Source: Roseburia sp.
Lineage (GTDB): Bacteria > Bacillota > Clostridia > Lachnospirales > Lachnospiraceae
Assembly: GCA_019421345.1 (NCBI GenBank)
Contig: JAHZFL010000003.1
Coordinates: 231,162 to 295,161 of the forward strand
Reading direction: 5' to 3'
Length of the DNA: 64,000 nt
Each line of letters begins with the position of its first letter. Positions within the stretch are counted from its first letter, which is position 1. The position numbers and the translations under genes are program-made. The notes beneath the pieces were generated by a model that made no database searches, was not told the DNA's origin, and saw only the letters and a list, made by a program, of their open reading frames with translations. Positions 27,327-35,043 of this stretch are shown one piece after another.

Positions 27327-27506
27327 TTAATATTTATAAATTAGGGGACCACCTCCTCCACAATTACCTGTACAAGTACACGCATCTAGTAAAGAAATAA
27401 ATTTGGATTTACCCACATTAGAAGCGACTGTTTCAATTACTTGTTTTGTTGAAAAAGATGCTTTTTTGATTACTTCGTATTCTTTCTTTTTACTAAAGTC
27501 TTTCAT
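27327..27506 (-). CDS. RiPP precursor peptide, 59 residues
   Basis: Short gene starting MKDFSKKKEYEVIKKASF at 27506 with AAAGGAGA 6 bases before the ATG and a near-consensus promoter. The leader (about residues 1-41) is charged, Lys-rich and helical. The C-terminal core begins around Asp41-Ala42 and holds Cys43, Cys45 and Cys49 interleaved with Thr44, Thr46, Gly47 and Asn48. Four glycines (50-53) and PLIYKY follow. It is directly upstream of a radical SAM/SPASM enzyme, a metallopeptidase and two exporters, all on the same strand. I do not recognise the family. The Cys-rich core suggests thioether crosslinks, as in sactipeptides or ranthipeptides. Confidence 0.85.
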   Translation of the reverse strand: MKDFSKKKEYEVIKKASFSTKQVIETVASNVGKSKFISLLDACTCTGNCGGGGPLIYKY

Positions 27507-27548
27507 GATGGTCTCCTTTCAATTAAAAAAATTTTGTACTTATAGCAA

Positions 27549-27577
27549 AGTATATACAATAGTAGTTTCATTGTCAA
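27549..27577 (-). promoter_or_regulatory. Promoter of the RiPP operon
   Basis: Minus strand TTGACA (27577-27572), 17-base spacer, TATACT (27554-27549). The start point near 27542 gives a leader of about 36 bases. Confidence 0.85.
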
Positions 27578-27627
27578 GAAAATTTTTGTATTTTATTACT
27601 AATTGATATTGTAAAAGTATAGTGATG

Positions 27628-27648
27628 TTGTAACATAATTTTTTACAA
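27628..27648. promoter_or_regulatory. Palindrome upstream of RiPP promoter
   Basis: TTGTAA and TTACAA separated by nine bases, about 50 bases upstream of the -35 box of the precursor promoter. A possible activator site; no regulator gene is in the island. Confidence 0.3.
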
Positions 27649-27769
27649 CCCTACTTCACGCATTTATAAAAAATATACAGAAAAGAGATTTGAAAATGGT
27701 GCAAAAAAGTTTATGACAAAAAATCCAAAGTTCAGCCTTTGAAAATTAGTATAAAGATGGGGTTTGAAG

Positions 27770-28039
27770 ATGAAGAAAGAACTGACCATTAATAAAATAC
27801 TCTCGGCGGCTGGAATAGGCATGCATAAGTTATCTGATTGGATTTGGGAACTGGTACTTAGATACCGATTAACCACTATGAGTGTTACAGAATACTCGTT
27901 TAAACTAGGAAAAGGAGTCTCTAGACGAGACAAGCGCTTTTTTGTCGCCGGCGTTCAGAAGTCTGATGTTAATATAACTAGTGTCCGGATAATGATTATG
28001 TTATCTAACCAAAATCCAAATAAACTTAGTTTTGAGTAA
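27770..28039 (+). CDS. Unassigned small ORF in decayed mobile region
   Basis: 89 codons from an ATG at 27770 (MKKELTINKILSAAGIG), with only a GGGG-type site and no clear promoter. It is the sole sizeable plus-strand frame between the RiPP precursor and the IS200 relic. The composition (KILSAAGIGMHKL, YSFKLGKGVSRRDKRFF) hints at the start of a transposase that goes out of frame, but I cannot name a family. It may be a relic rather than a working gene. Confidence 0.3.
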   Translation: MKKELTINKILSAAGIGMHKLSDWIWELVLRYRLTTMSVTEYSFKLGKGVSRRDKRFFVAGVQKSDVNITSVRIMIMLSNQNPNKLSFE

Positions 28040-28395
28040 TCCCAGATTTTTTCTCTGGCATCTTCTGTTTTTAAAGTACCAGTTAACTGTTTTGGAACTT
28101 GAATTTCATGTCATACTTCTATGCATCTAGTTCTTTGTTGAAACATTACAGATTCCCTACCCTCCTGAAAAGGTAGGTTCGGTTCACTGAATAAATTTAA
28201 AAAAATTCAATTCCAGCATCGTTAGCTAGACTTTATGTTAAAAAAGAATTTTTTACTGCAGTTTTTAATTTTCACTTTTGATTCGAAAGTTTTTCTCATG
28301 AAATCGCAATCATTTAGGTCTATAGATTGTTTTTATCATTCTTTGTTAAAGTGGCTGTGCGATTGTAGATTCTGGCTTTTGATTCTCTATACAAA

Positions 28396-28771
28396 GCGGC
28401 AACACTTTTTTAAGAGTTGCCTCCTTCTATACTAAGACAAACTAGTTATAAATCATCGAACAGAAAAATCAACTTTCCAATACCTTTATTATGCTCTGTA
28501 TAATGCATCTAAATATGTTTATCTATATAACCTACTCCTACTATAATCTCCACACATTTATATTTGCACAATGTACTAATGATCTACTGATCTCTCTTAC
28601 GTCTTCTTTAATTTTGCCATATAGTATCATCTTCCGGTATTTCGGTATGAATACTATGTAGTATTGGCATTTCCAACAAGTATGTGACATGCTTTTATTG
28701 TCTATCCGAACCAACTGCTATGTTATATTGAGTTTGGCTTACAACGCCATTCTCAATATAACATAGCAGTT
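28396..28771 (-). mobile_element. Decayed IS200-type element (tnpA relic with end hairpins)
   Basis: Read on the minus strand from 28705, a frame begins ATA-GAC-AAT (I-D-N-K-S-M, probably once ATG) and continues THTCWK-like residues, then YIVFIPKYRKMILYGKIKED, the N-terminal signature of IS200 TnpA. It stops at a TAG. After a frame change VEIIVGVGYIDKHI, and further on KGIGKLIFLFDDL, recall later TnpA segments, with stops between. Just upstream is a perfect 20-bp stem (28713-28732 with 28752-28771), matching the IS200 left-end hairpin. GGCAAC/GTTGCC (28398-28421) may be the right-end hairpin. The element is not functional. The rest of 27573-29088 is A+T-rich and shows no other gene; a 6-bp CCTACC/GGTAGG hairpin lies at 28157-28178. 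Confidence 0.75.
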
Positions 28772-29088
28772 TTCTTATTGATACCCTCACTGTTTCCACC
28801 TACACTATTCTACCCAGCATAGTTATGCGAATAGTCTTTTCCTTTAACTTTGAATTTAAATATTTCCTTTGAAAGCGCCTAAAAAGCTACTCTTTTATCA
28901 TACAGCTTTCAAAATTCCAAAAATTATCCCTGATTTTTTCTATCTAATATGCATTTTTTAAATTTATTAAAAAAGCTAATTTTTGACTTAATTTAATAGT
29001 TAGTCTCTCTTTTTAAAGAGCTTTTCGTATATGAAATACAGTAAAACATGTTCTATAAAACCTCTAAATCCCGACTCTCACACGGCAT

Positions 29089-30399
29089 TTACCAGATCGA
29101 CGCAACGGCAACCTCAAGCACCTTATCAAGCGGTGCGCGCGCCCGTCCGTTTCCGTCTGTTCCTTCAAAATATTTTCGGCTCGCAGACTCAAAAATAACA
29201 TAAATATGTTCATCTGCGATCGCAATCTGTTCCGCACACGGCGGCATCTCTACATTCATGGTCGGCTCATTCGGACTCTGCGTCAAGGTCAGCAGCGACG
29301 CGTACACCTTCAAATAAGAGGAATTATTCCGCCCGTAAGATGTACTCAGATAGACCGTTCCGTCTGCGTCAAAGGCAATGCCCTGCACCTTGCTGGGAAT
29401 CCGAAAGCTGTTTACGGAGGAAAGCTGATTGCTTTTTTCATCGTAGCTGTAAGAACGCATCTGGGAATCCAAAATCTTCGTATGAGTCGCTACCCAGATT
29501 CTTCCTCCATAGCAGGTAATGCTTGACGGTATGTTTTTGAGGCGATACTCATCCGTCATTTCCGAAATGTCGACACAGCGGCGGTCGGATCTTTTTGCCA
29601 TAGATCGGATGGTAGTATATGGAATGCGTTCCAACGTCTTAGCGCTTGAATGGCAGACCCAAACATTGTCTCCGTCAAAGGCAATGCCGCCGAGATGACT
29701 GTCCTCCCTCATGCGGAGCGTCACGAGATATTCTCCGCTGCTGCGGTCAAATACCATCAAAGAACCGCTGCTTTGTGCCTCCTCTGCATAGGCGGTCATC
29801 AGGATATAGTCAGGCGTAAAGCAAAGTCCCTGCATACACTGTGCATCGCTGCTGATCATAGCCTCAAGATAATCACGCTCTCTCGTGGATGGCATACCCG
29901 GAATAACAAGATCGTCTAAAAAGTCATACTGACAGTCTCTTAATTCCTTATGATTTCTTCCCTCAATCGCACCCGACCGATAGGTGTACATCTCAACATT
30001 ATAATAATTATCAATTTCCTTGGTCCACTTTGCAAAAAGGACCATATTTTTAGCAATGCTCTGATCGATCCGTGTGATCTTGTCTGTACATGCACGATCA
30101 GTATACCATCCCGCAAAATTATAGCCCTCGCGCTCCGGAATGCTTAAAGTGTACGGCAGATCCTCCTTTGCAATGATAAACGGATTCTTATTTCCCGTTC
30201 CGCCGTTTAATGCATAGGCAAGATGTATCTCCTCCAAGTCCGCAAAAGAGATGGCGGTCTTTTTTACCATATCCATATTTTCCAGCTTATTCATTGCCTC
30301 CGTTCGAATTTCCAGCGCATAAACCCGAAGCATCTGCGGCTCATTGAAAAGGAGGGTAAATACAAATATTACAAGAAATAGTTTTCTGTGCAAGCTCAT
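29089..30399 (-). CDS. Secreted protein with InlB B-repeat and propeller-like domain
   Basis: 436 residues. The start MSLHRKLFLVIFVFTLLF is a signal peptide, with cleavage probably after VYALE or just before it. Residues about 72-130 form one Listeria-Bacteroides (InlB B) repeat, seen in YTLSIPEREGYNFAGWYTD and MVLFAKWTK. The remaining 300 residues carry recurring strand patterns (GGIAFDGDNVWVCHSS, GGRIWVATHT, QGIAFDADGTVYLSTSYG), as in a beta-propeller. No anchor motif or transmembrane end was seen, so it is probably released or loosely wall-associated. Function unknown. G+C returns to the normal level here. Confidence 0.7.
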   Translation of the reverse strand: MSLHRKLFLVIFVFTLLFNEPQMLRVYALEIRTEAMNKLENMDMVKKTAISFADLEEIHLAYALNGGTGNKNPFIIAKEDLPYTLSIPEREGYNFAGWYTDRACTDKITRIDQSIAKNMVLFAKWTKEIDNYYNVEMYTYRSGAIEGRNHKELRDCQYDFLDDLVIPGMPSTRERDYLEAMISSDAQCMQGLCFTPDYILMTAYAEEAQSSGSLMVFDRSSGEYLVTLRMREDSHLGGIAFDGDNVWVCHSSAKTLERIPYTTIRSMAKRSDRRCVDISEMTDEYRLKNIPSSITCYGGRIWVATHTKILDSQMRSYSYDEKSNQLSSVNSFRIPSKVQGIAFDADGTVYLSTSYGRNNSSYLKVYASLLTLTQSPNEPTMNVEMPPCAEQIAIADEHIYVIFESASRKYFEGTDGNGRARAPLDKVLEVAVASIW

Positions 30400-30447
30400 G
30401 TATTTCCCTCCTCTCCGTGTACTGTAAAATAATCTTAGCCCTTGTTT

Positions 30448-32538
30448 CTAGTCTTCCATATTTTCAAGCTTTGATGCCCGTGCCTCAACTTCCTTTTGCT
30501 GGATGTCTAAAGGCGCCTGCTCATATCTTGCAAATTCATAAGAAAATGTACCGTTTCCTCCTGTCATAGACCGTAAATCCGTATTGTAGCCATAGAGCTC
30601 CATATAAGGAATGTCCGCCAGAATCTCCTGATAACCGCCGTTTACCGGGTTCATGCCAAGCACCCTGCCGCGCCGTCTGTTCAGATCTCCCATAATTTCA
30701 CCGGTATATCTGTCCGGTACGCAGACCTTTAAGGCTGCAATCGGCTCTAACAAAACAGGAGAAGCCTCAAGAAAGCCTTTTTTAAACGCCTGCACGGCAG
30801 CAACCTTAAATGCCATCTCAGAAGAATCTACCGGATGATAGGAGCCGTCATAGAGCACTGCCTTAACGCCGACAACCGGATAAGCTGCCATTGGACCTTT
30901 CAAAACAGCTTCCGCAATTCCCTTTTCCACTGCCGGAAAATAATTTTTTGGAACAGCACCTCCAACCACACACTGCTCAAAGACATATGGCTTCTGCAAA
31001 TCTCCGGACGGCTCAAACGTCATTTTGACGTGACCGTACTGCCCGTGACCGCCCGATTGCTTTTTATATTTATATTCTACATCCGACTTTTTTCGGATCG
31101 TCTCGCGGAATGCAACCTTTGGTCTGCTCAATTCTATCGCAACCTTATAGCGGTCAAACAGCTTGCTTGCAGCAACCTCCAGATGCTGGTCGCCCATACC
31201 ATATAAAAGCGTCTGCCCGTTCTCTGTATCTGTGACTGCCTTTAAGGTCAAATCCTCCATCATCAGCTTTTGCAGCGCCTGAGAAATCTTATCCTCATCG
31301 CCCTTATTTTTTGCCTTATACCTTTGACAGGTATAGGGTGTGGAGATTGTCGTGCGAATATACAAAATAGGATTTGATTTTGTGGAAAGCGAATCGGTCG
31401 TTGCTGCCGAGGACAGCTTTGCAAGCGCTCCGATGTCTCCCGCATGAAGCTCCTTTACCTCCTCCGGCTTGCTGCCGCGCATGACATAAAGCTTTCCGAT
31501 TTTTTCCTCCGCATCCTTATGATGATTAAACAAAATATCATCTGTCTTTAAGACCCCGGAATTGACCTTGATCAGTGAATATTTTCCGATAAACGGGTCT
31601 GCGATCGTCTTCCAGATATATGCAGACTTCGGTTTTGCAAAATCATAATCGGCATTGTAAACGTCGTTTGTTTTTGCGTTGATGCCGGTACAACTGCGCT
31701 TCTCGGGACTTGGAAGATATTTTACGATGTCTACCATCAATGTATACATGCCACGCGCCAATAGATTGGAACCCATTAGGACAGGAACCATACTGCCGTC
31801 TGCCACATTGACACGGAGCGCCTGACGGATCTCATCCTCGGAAAACTCCTCGCCGTTAAAATAGCGCTCCATAAATTCCTCGCTCGTCTCGGCTACCGCC
31901 TCCAGCAGAGCTTCCCGGCAGAGCTTTAGATTTTCCATCGAATAATCGGGTATTTCTGTTTTTTCTACCTCGCGGTTCTCCTTCCAGCGCTTTGCACGCT
32001 GCTGCAGCACATTGACATAGCCCACAAACGCACCGTTCTCACGGATTGGCAGATGAAACGGAGCGATGCGCTTTCCGTACAGCTCCTGCAAGTCCGTGAC
32101 AACCTGCCGGAAGCTCGCTTCGTCAATATCCATATCGGTCACAAATACCATGCGCGGCAGCTTATATTTTTCACAAAGCTCCCACGCCTTGCGTGTGCCG
32201 ACTTCAATCCCAGCCTTGCCGGAAACAACGATAATCGCGGCATCGGCTGCGCTGACAGCCTCCTCCGTCTCGCCGACAAAGTCAAAATAGCCCGGTGTAT
32301 CAAGAATATTCAGCTTTGTATCGCCCCAGATGATCGGAACGACCGAGGTTTGGATCGAGAAAAGGCGTTTTGTCTCCTCCTTATCATAATCACTGATGGT
32401 ATTCCCGTCCTCCACCTTTCCCATACGCGTCGTCATGCCGGAAAGATAAGCCATCGCCTCCACAAGGCTTGTTTTGCCGCATCCGCCGTGTCCAAGTAAA
32501 ACTACATTACGAATCTTGTCTGTTGTGTAAACATGCAT
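30448..32538 (-). CDS. Elongation factor G-like GTPase
   Basis: 696 residues with all EF-G domains in order. The start at 32538 has GGAGGG seven bases upstream. The P-loop is GHGGCGKTS and G3 is DTPGYFDF. The Tyr replaces the usual His of DTPGH, as I recall for the EF-G-like (FusA2-type) subfamily. The G4 motif, normally NKMD, reads TDMD in VFVTDMDIDEA. That is unusual and may weaken guanine selectivity. Domain IV has SGGHGQYGHVKM. It is probably not the main translocase; no str operon genes are nearby. Confidence 0.88.
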   Translation of the reverse strand: MHVYTTDKIRNVVLLGHGGCGKTSLVEAMAYLSGMTTRMGKVEDGNTISDYDKEETKRLFSIQTSVVPIIWGDTKLNILDTPGYFDFVGETEEAVSAADAAIIVVSGKAGIEVGTRKAWELCEKYKLPRMVFVTDMDIDEASFRQVVTDLQELYGKRIAPFHLPIRENGAFVGYVNVLQQRAKRWKENREVEKTEIPDYSMENLKLCREALLEAVAETSEEFMERYFNGEEFSEDEIRQALRVNVADGSMVPVLMGSNLLARGMYTLMVDIVKYLPSPEKRSCTGINAKTNDVYNADYDFAKPKSAYIWKTIADPFIGKYSLIKVNSGVLKTDDILFNHHKDAEEKIGKLYVMRGSKPEEVKELHAGDIGALAKLSSAATTDSLSTKSNPILYIRTTISTPYTCQRYKAKNKGDEDKISQALQKLMMEDLTLKAVTDTENGQTLLYGMGDQHLEVAASKLFDRYKVAIELSRPKVAFRETIRKKSDVEYKYKKQSGGHGQYGHVKMTFEPSGDLQKPYVFEQCVVGGAVPKNYFPAVEKGIAEAVLKGPMAAYPVVGVKAVLYDGSYHPVDSSEMAFKVAAVQAFKKGFLEASPVLLEPIAALKVCVPDRYTGEIMGDLNRRRGRVLGMNPVNGGYQEILADIPYMELYGYNTDLRSMTGGNGTFSYEFARYEQAPLDIQQKEVEARASKLENMED

Positions 32539-32581
32539 GTGCAAACCCTCCTTATCCTGTGATCATACTTTGTATGGTTAT

Positions 32582-32610
32582 ATTCTACTAAATTTTCATG
32601 TTTATTACAA
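32582..32610 (-). promoter_or_regulatory. Promoter of the EF-G-like gene
   Basis: Minus strand TTGTAA, 17-base spacer, TAGAAT, about 45 bases before the start codon. The 311-base gap 32539-32849 holds this promoter, the tyrA promoter and one palindromic repeat; the rest is A+T-rich with nothing recognisable. Confidence 0.65.
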
Positions 32611-32753
32611 CTTATTTATTCAACTTTACCAGATAATTTATATTAACATATAGTTATATAGAGTATGTATATTTTTTGAATATTTCGACAATTTTTCCGC
32701 CTATCGTTTACATATTCGTTACAATTTTTCTTTTTCGCTTTTTTGCTTTGATG

Positions 32754-32781
32754 TTGATTTTTCGGACGGAAATGATATGAT
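32754..32781 (+). promoter_or_regulatory. Promoter of tyrA
   Basis: TTGATT, 16-base spacer, TATGAT. The transcript would start near 32788, at the edge of the palindromic repeat, placing the repeat in the 5' leader. Confidence 0.6.
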
Positions 32782-32787
32782 GATATA

Positions 32788-32827
32788 AACAATGAGCGAC
32801 ACGCTTCGCGAGCCACTCTTATGTTAA
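32788..32827 (+). repeat. Palindromic intergenic repeat
   Basis: AACAATGAGCGACACGCTTC, then GCGAGCCACTC and TTATGTTAA. Same family as the copies at 36684 and 46154; the hairpin arms flank a TTC loop. Confidence 0.8.
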
Positions 32828-32849
32828 GCAAAGGACGGGAGAACAAACT

Positions 32850-33947
32850 ATGATACCGCAGAAAATCGGCTTTGTGGGTCTCGGATTGATCGGGGGCTCG
32901 ATTGCAAAATGCTTCAGACAATTAAAAAAAGACATCATCATCGTTGCTGCCGATGCGCATGAGGATACGATCACACAGGCATACCGCGAAGAATTGATCG
33001 AAAATGAAATCAGTTGCAGCACGTCTGATTTTTATGACTGTGACTATATTTTTTTGTGCACGCCTATCCGGGTGAACATACAATATCTGCGCCTGTTAAA
33101 AGATCATGTCAAAAAAGACTGTATCATCACCGATGTCGGCAGCGTAAAGAGCGAAATACACCGCGAGGCGGAAGCTCTTTTTCTGAATCGTCAGTTTATC
33201 GGCGGTCATCCGATGGCAGGCTCTGAAAAAGCGGGACTTTCCAATGCAAGAGCGTCGCTCCTTGAGAATGCTTTTTATATTTTGACGCCTACAAAAGAGA
33301 CGCCTGCCGACGCTTTAGAGCAATTTACCACGCTCATCCGGTCGCTTGGCGCCATTCCCATCGTTTTGGATCATACCCTGCATGATTATGCAACTGCGGC
33401 AATCAGTCATCTTCCGCATGTGATCGCCTATAACCTTGTCAACCTTGTCCGAACCTGCGACGATGAAAATGAGACGATGAAAACGATTGCTGCCGGCGGC
33501 TTTAAGGATATTACAAGAATCGCTTCCTCCTCTCCCGCTATGTGGGAAAATATCTGCCTCTCCAACAAAAAGCCTCTTGCAGGGCTGATCGATACCTATG
33601 TGCAGATGCTCCTACAGACGCGCGATGCCATTCTTATCGAGGATAAGGACAGTCTGACGAACGCCTTTTCCGAGGCAAAAAATTACAGGGACTCAATTGC
33701 GATACACAGCAGCGGTGTCTTAACGCCTGTCTATGAGATTTATCTCGACCTATTGGATGAGGTCGGGCAGATTGCCGCAGTAGCCGCGCTTTTGGCTGAA
33801 AATCATCTGAGCATCAAAAATATCGGTATCATCCACAATCGGGAATTTGAGGAAGGCGTGCTTCGTCTGGAAATGTATGACAAACCCTCTGCCGATGCCG
33901 CAAGCGCTCTGCTGCAGGACCGCAGCTACAAAATTTATAAGCGCTGA
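32850..33947 (+). CDS. tyrA: Prephenate dehydrogenase
   Basis: Converts prephenate to 4-hydroxyphenylpyruvate with NAD in tyrosine synthesis. The 365-residue protein begins IGFVGLGLIGGSIAKC, the nucleotide-binding motif. It has the family signatures ITDVGSVKSEIHREAE, FIGGHPMAGSEKAG and AISHLPHVIAYNLV. The C-terminal 75 residues (LLAENHLSIKNIGIIHNREFEEG) form an ACT-type domain, suggesting tyrosine feedback. It is a single gene with its own promoter and a strong terminator. Confidence 0.95.
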   Translation: MIPQKIGFVGLGLIGGSIAKCFRQLKKDIIIVAADAHEDTITQAYREELIENEISCSTSDFYDCDYIFLCTPIRVNIQYLRLLKDHVKKDCIITDVGSVKSEIHREAEALFLNRQFIGGHPMAGSEKAGLSNARASLLENAFYILTPTKETPADALEQFTTLIRSLGAIPIVLDHTLHDYATAAISHLPHVIAYNLVNLVRTCDDENETMKTIAAGGFKDITRIASSSPAMWENICLSNKKPLAGLIDTYVQMLLQTRDAILIEDKDSLTNAFSEAKNYRDSIAIHSSGVLTPVYEIYLDLLDEVGQIAAVAALLAENHLSIKNIGIIHNREFEEGVLRLEMYDKPSADAASALLQDRSYKIYKR

Positions 33948-33959
33948 CTTATATTAAGA

Positions 33960-34005
33960 AAAAACGGATTTCCTGTTTCATTTAAGAAACAAGAAATCCG
34001 TTTTT
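33960..34005. terminator. Bidirectional terminator tyrA/cutC
   Basis: AAAAACGGATTTCCTGTTTC (33960-33979) pairs with GAAACAAGAAATCCGTTTTT (33986-34005) with one mismatch and a 6-base loop. It has T runs on both strands. Confidence 0.88.
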
Positions 34006-34767
34006 CTACCTATTTGTTTCAAGCTTTGCAACCGTCATACAAAATTCTCTGACGGTCTCCTCACTGACACAGGGATATTCTGTCCAGCCTTCCCCTTCCT
34101 TTAGGGCAAACGAGACATTTTCTCCATGCGCCGTGTGATCTTTCCGCATACTCTGACAAGAGCTGTGCACCTGTGAGATTCCTGTCCTGCAGATCAATGC
34201 TTCGACATTCGTGCTGCGCACGCCGCATCCGGCAAGCAGCTCAATCTGACTTCCATATTTCCCCTGCAGATAAGCGATCGTTTCCATGCCCTGCGGAGCA
34301 GTTGCTGCCCCGCCGCTCGTTAAAACGCGGTCAACACCAAGCGCTATCAAGCGCTCCATGCCCTCCGCAAAATCACGCAGACAATCAAATGCGCGATGAA
34401 AGACCGCCGTACGTCCACAGGAATGGATCAATTCCACAAGACGGCGCGTACGGGAAACATCCACCATGCGCTCCGGCGTAAGTATGCCAAAGGCAAGACC
34501 GTCTGCCCCTGCCGCAAGCATTGTTTCAGCGCTTTTTTGCATACTCAAAAATTCGTCCTCCGTATAACAGAAGCCTCCGGCACGCGGACGGAGCATTGCT
34601 ATCACCGGAATCGAAAGTCTTTCCTTACATAAAAGTAAATCCCCGATGTCAGGCGTTAAACCTCCAAGCGGCAGAGCGCTGTTTAATTCAACCCTCGACG
34701 CCTTACCCCGCATTGCAGCAAGCGCATCCGCATAGCTGCCGCAGCAAATCTCGGTCTGTATTTGCAT
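34006..34767 (-). CDS. cutC: CutC family protein
   Basis: 253 residues, a TIM-barrel protein named for copper homeostasis; that function is disputed in the literature. Family signatures: ICCGSYADALAAMRGKASRVEL, MLRPRAGGFCYTEDEF, GADGLAFGILT, FHRAFDC, and LTSGGAATAPQG. The ATG shares one base with the ptsH stop (TAATG), so it is translationally coupled to the PTS operon, an odd pairing. It is last in ptsI-ptsH-cutC. Confidence 0.93.
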   Translation of the reverse strand: MQIQTEICCGSYADALAAMRGKASRVELNSALPLGGLTPDIGDLLLCKERLSIPVIAMLRPRAGGFCYTEDEFLSMQKSAETMLAAGADGLAFGILTPERMVDVSRTRRLVELIHSCGRTAVFHRAFDCLRDFAEGMERLIALGVDRVLTSGGAATAPQGMETIAYLQGKYGSQIELLAGCGVRSTNVEALICRTGISQVHSSCQSMRKDHTAHGENVSFALKEGEGWTEYPCVSEETVREFCMTVAKLETNR

Positions 34768-35024
34768 TACAACTGTTCTTCAAAAAACTTCTTGAAAGCT
34801 TCGATCGCTGCATCCTCATCCGGACCATCCGCAGTTACGGTTACCTGATTGCCGCATTTTACGCCAAGCGCCATAATTGCCATCAGTCTGCTGACGTCAA
34901 CCTCTTTGTCATCCTTTTTCAAAAGAATCTTACTCTGGAAATTCTTTGCCTCCTTTGCAAGAAGACCTGCAGGTCTTGCGTGGATACCAAGTGCGTCCTT
35001 TACAACATAATTAAATGATTTCAT
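34767..35024 (-). CDS. ptsH: Phosphocarrier protein HPr
   Basis: 85 residues. It carries phosphate from enzyme I to sugar-specific EIIA proteins. The active-site His15 lies in GIHARPAG. The regulatory position 46, Ser in Bacillus HPr and the target of HPr kinase, aligns here with Arg (EVDVSRLMAIMALG, with Ser at 45). Catabolite control through phospho-Ser46 may therefore be absent or altered in this copy. AAGGAGG precedes the ATG. Confidence 0.95.
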   Translation of the reverse strand: MKSFNYVVKDALGIHARPAGLLAKEAKNFQSKILLKKDDKEVDVSRLMAIMALGVKCGNQVTVTADGPDEDAAIEAFKKFFEEQL

Positions 35025-35043
35025 TGCTGTTCCTCCTTTTTTG

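Noticed and set aside
28235..28435. 66-codon plus-strand frame in the mobile-DNA region
   Set aside because: Overlaps the IS200 end hairpin, is rich in Phe/Leu/Cys from A+T-rich DNA, and has no ribosome site or homology I can recall.
32643..32921. 92-codon minus-strand frame upstream of tyrA
   Set aside because: Crosses the palindromic repeat, the tyrA promoter and the tyrA start; no ribosome site.
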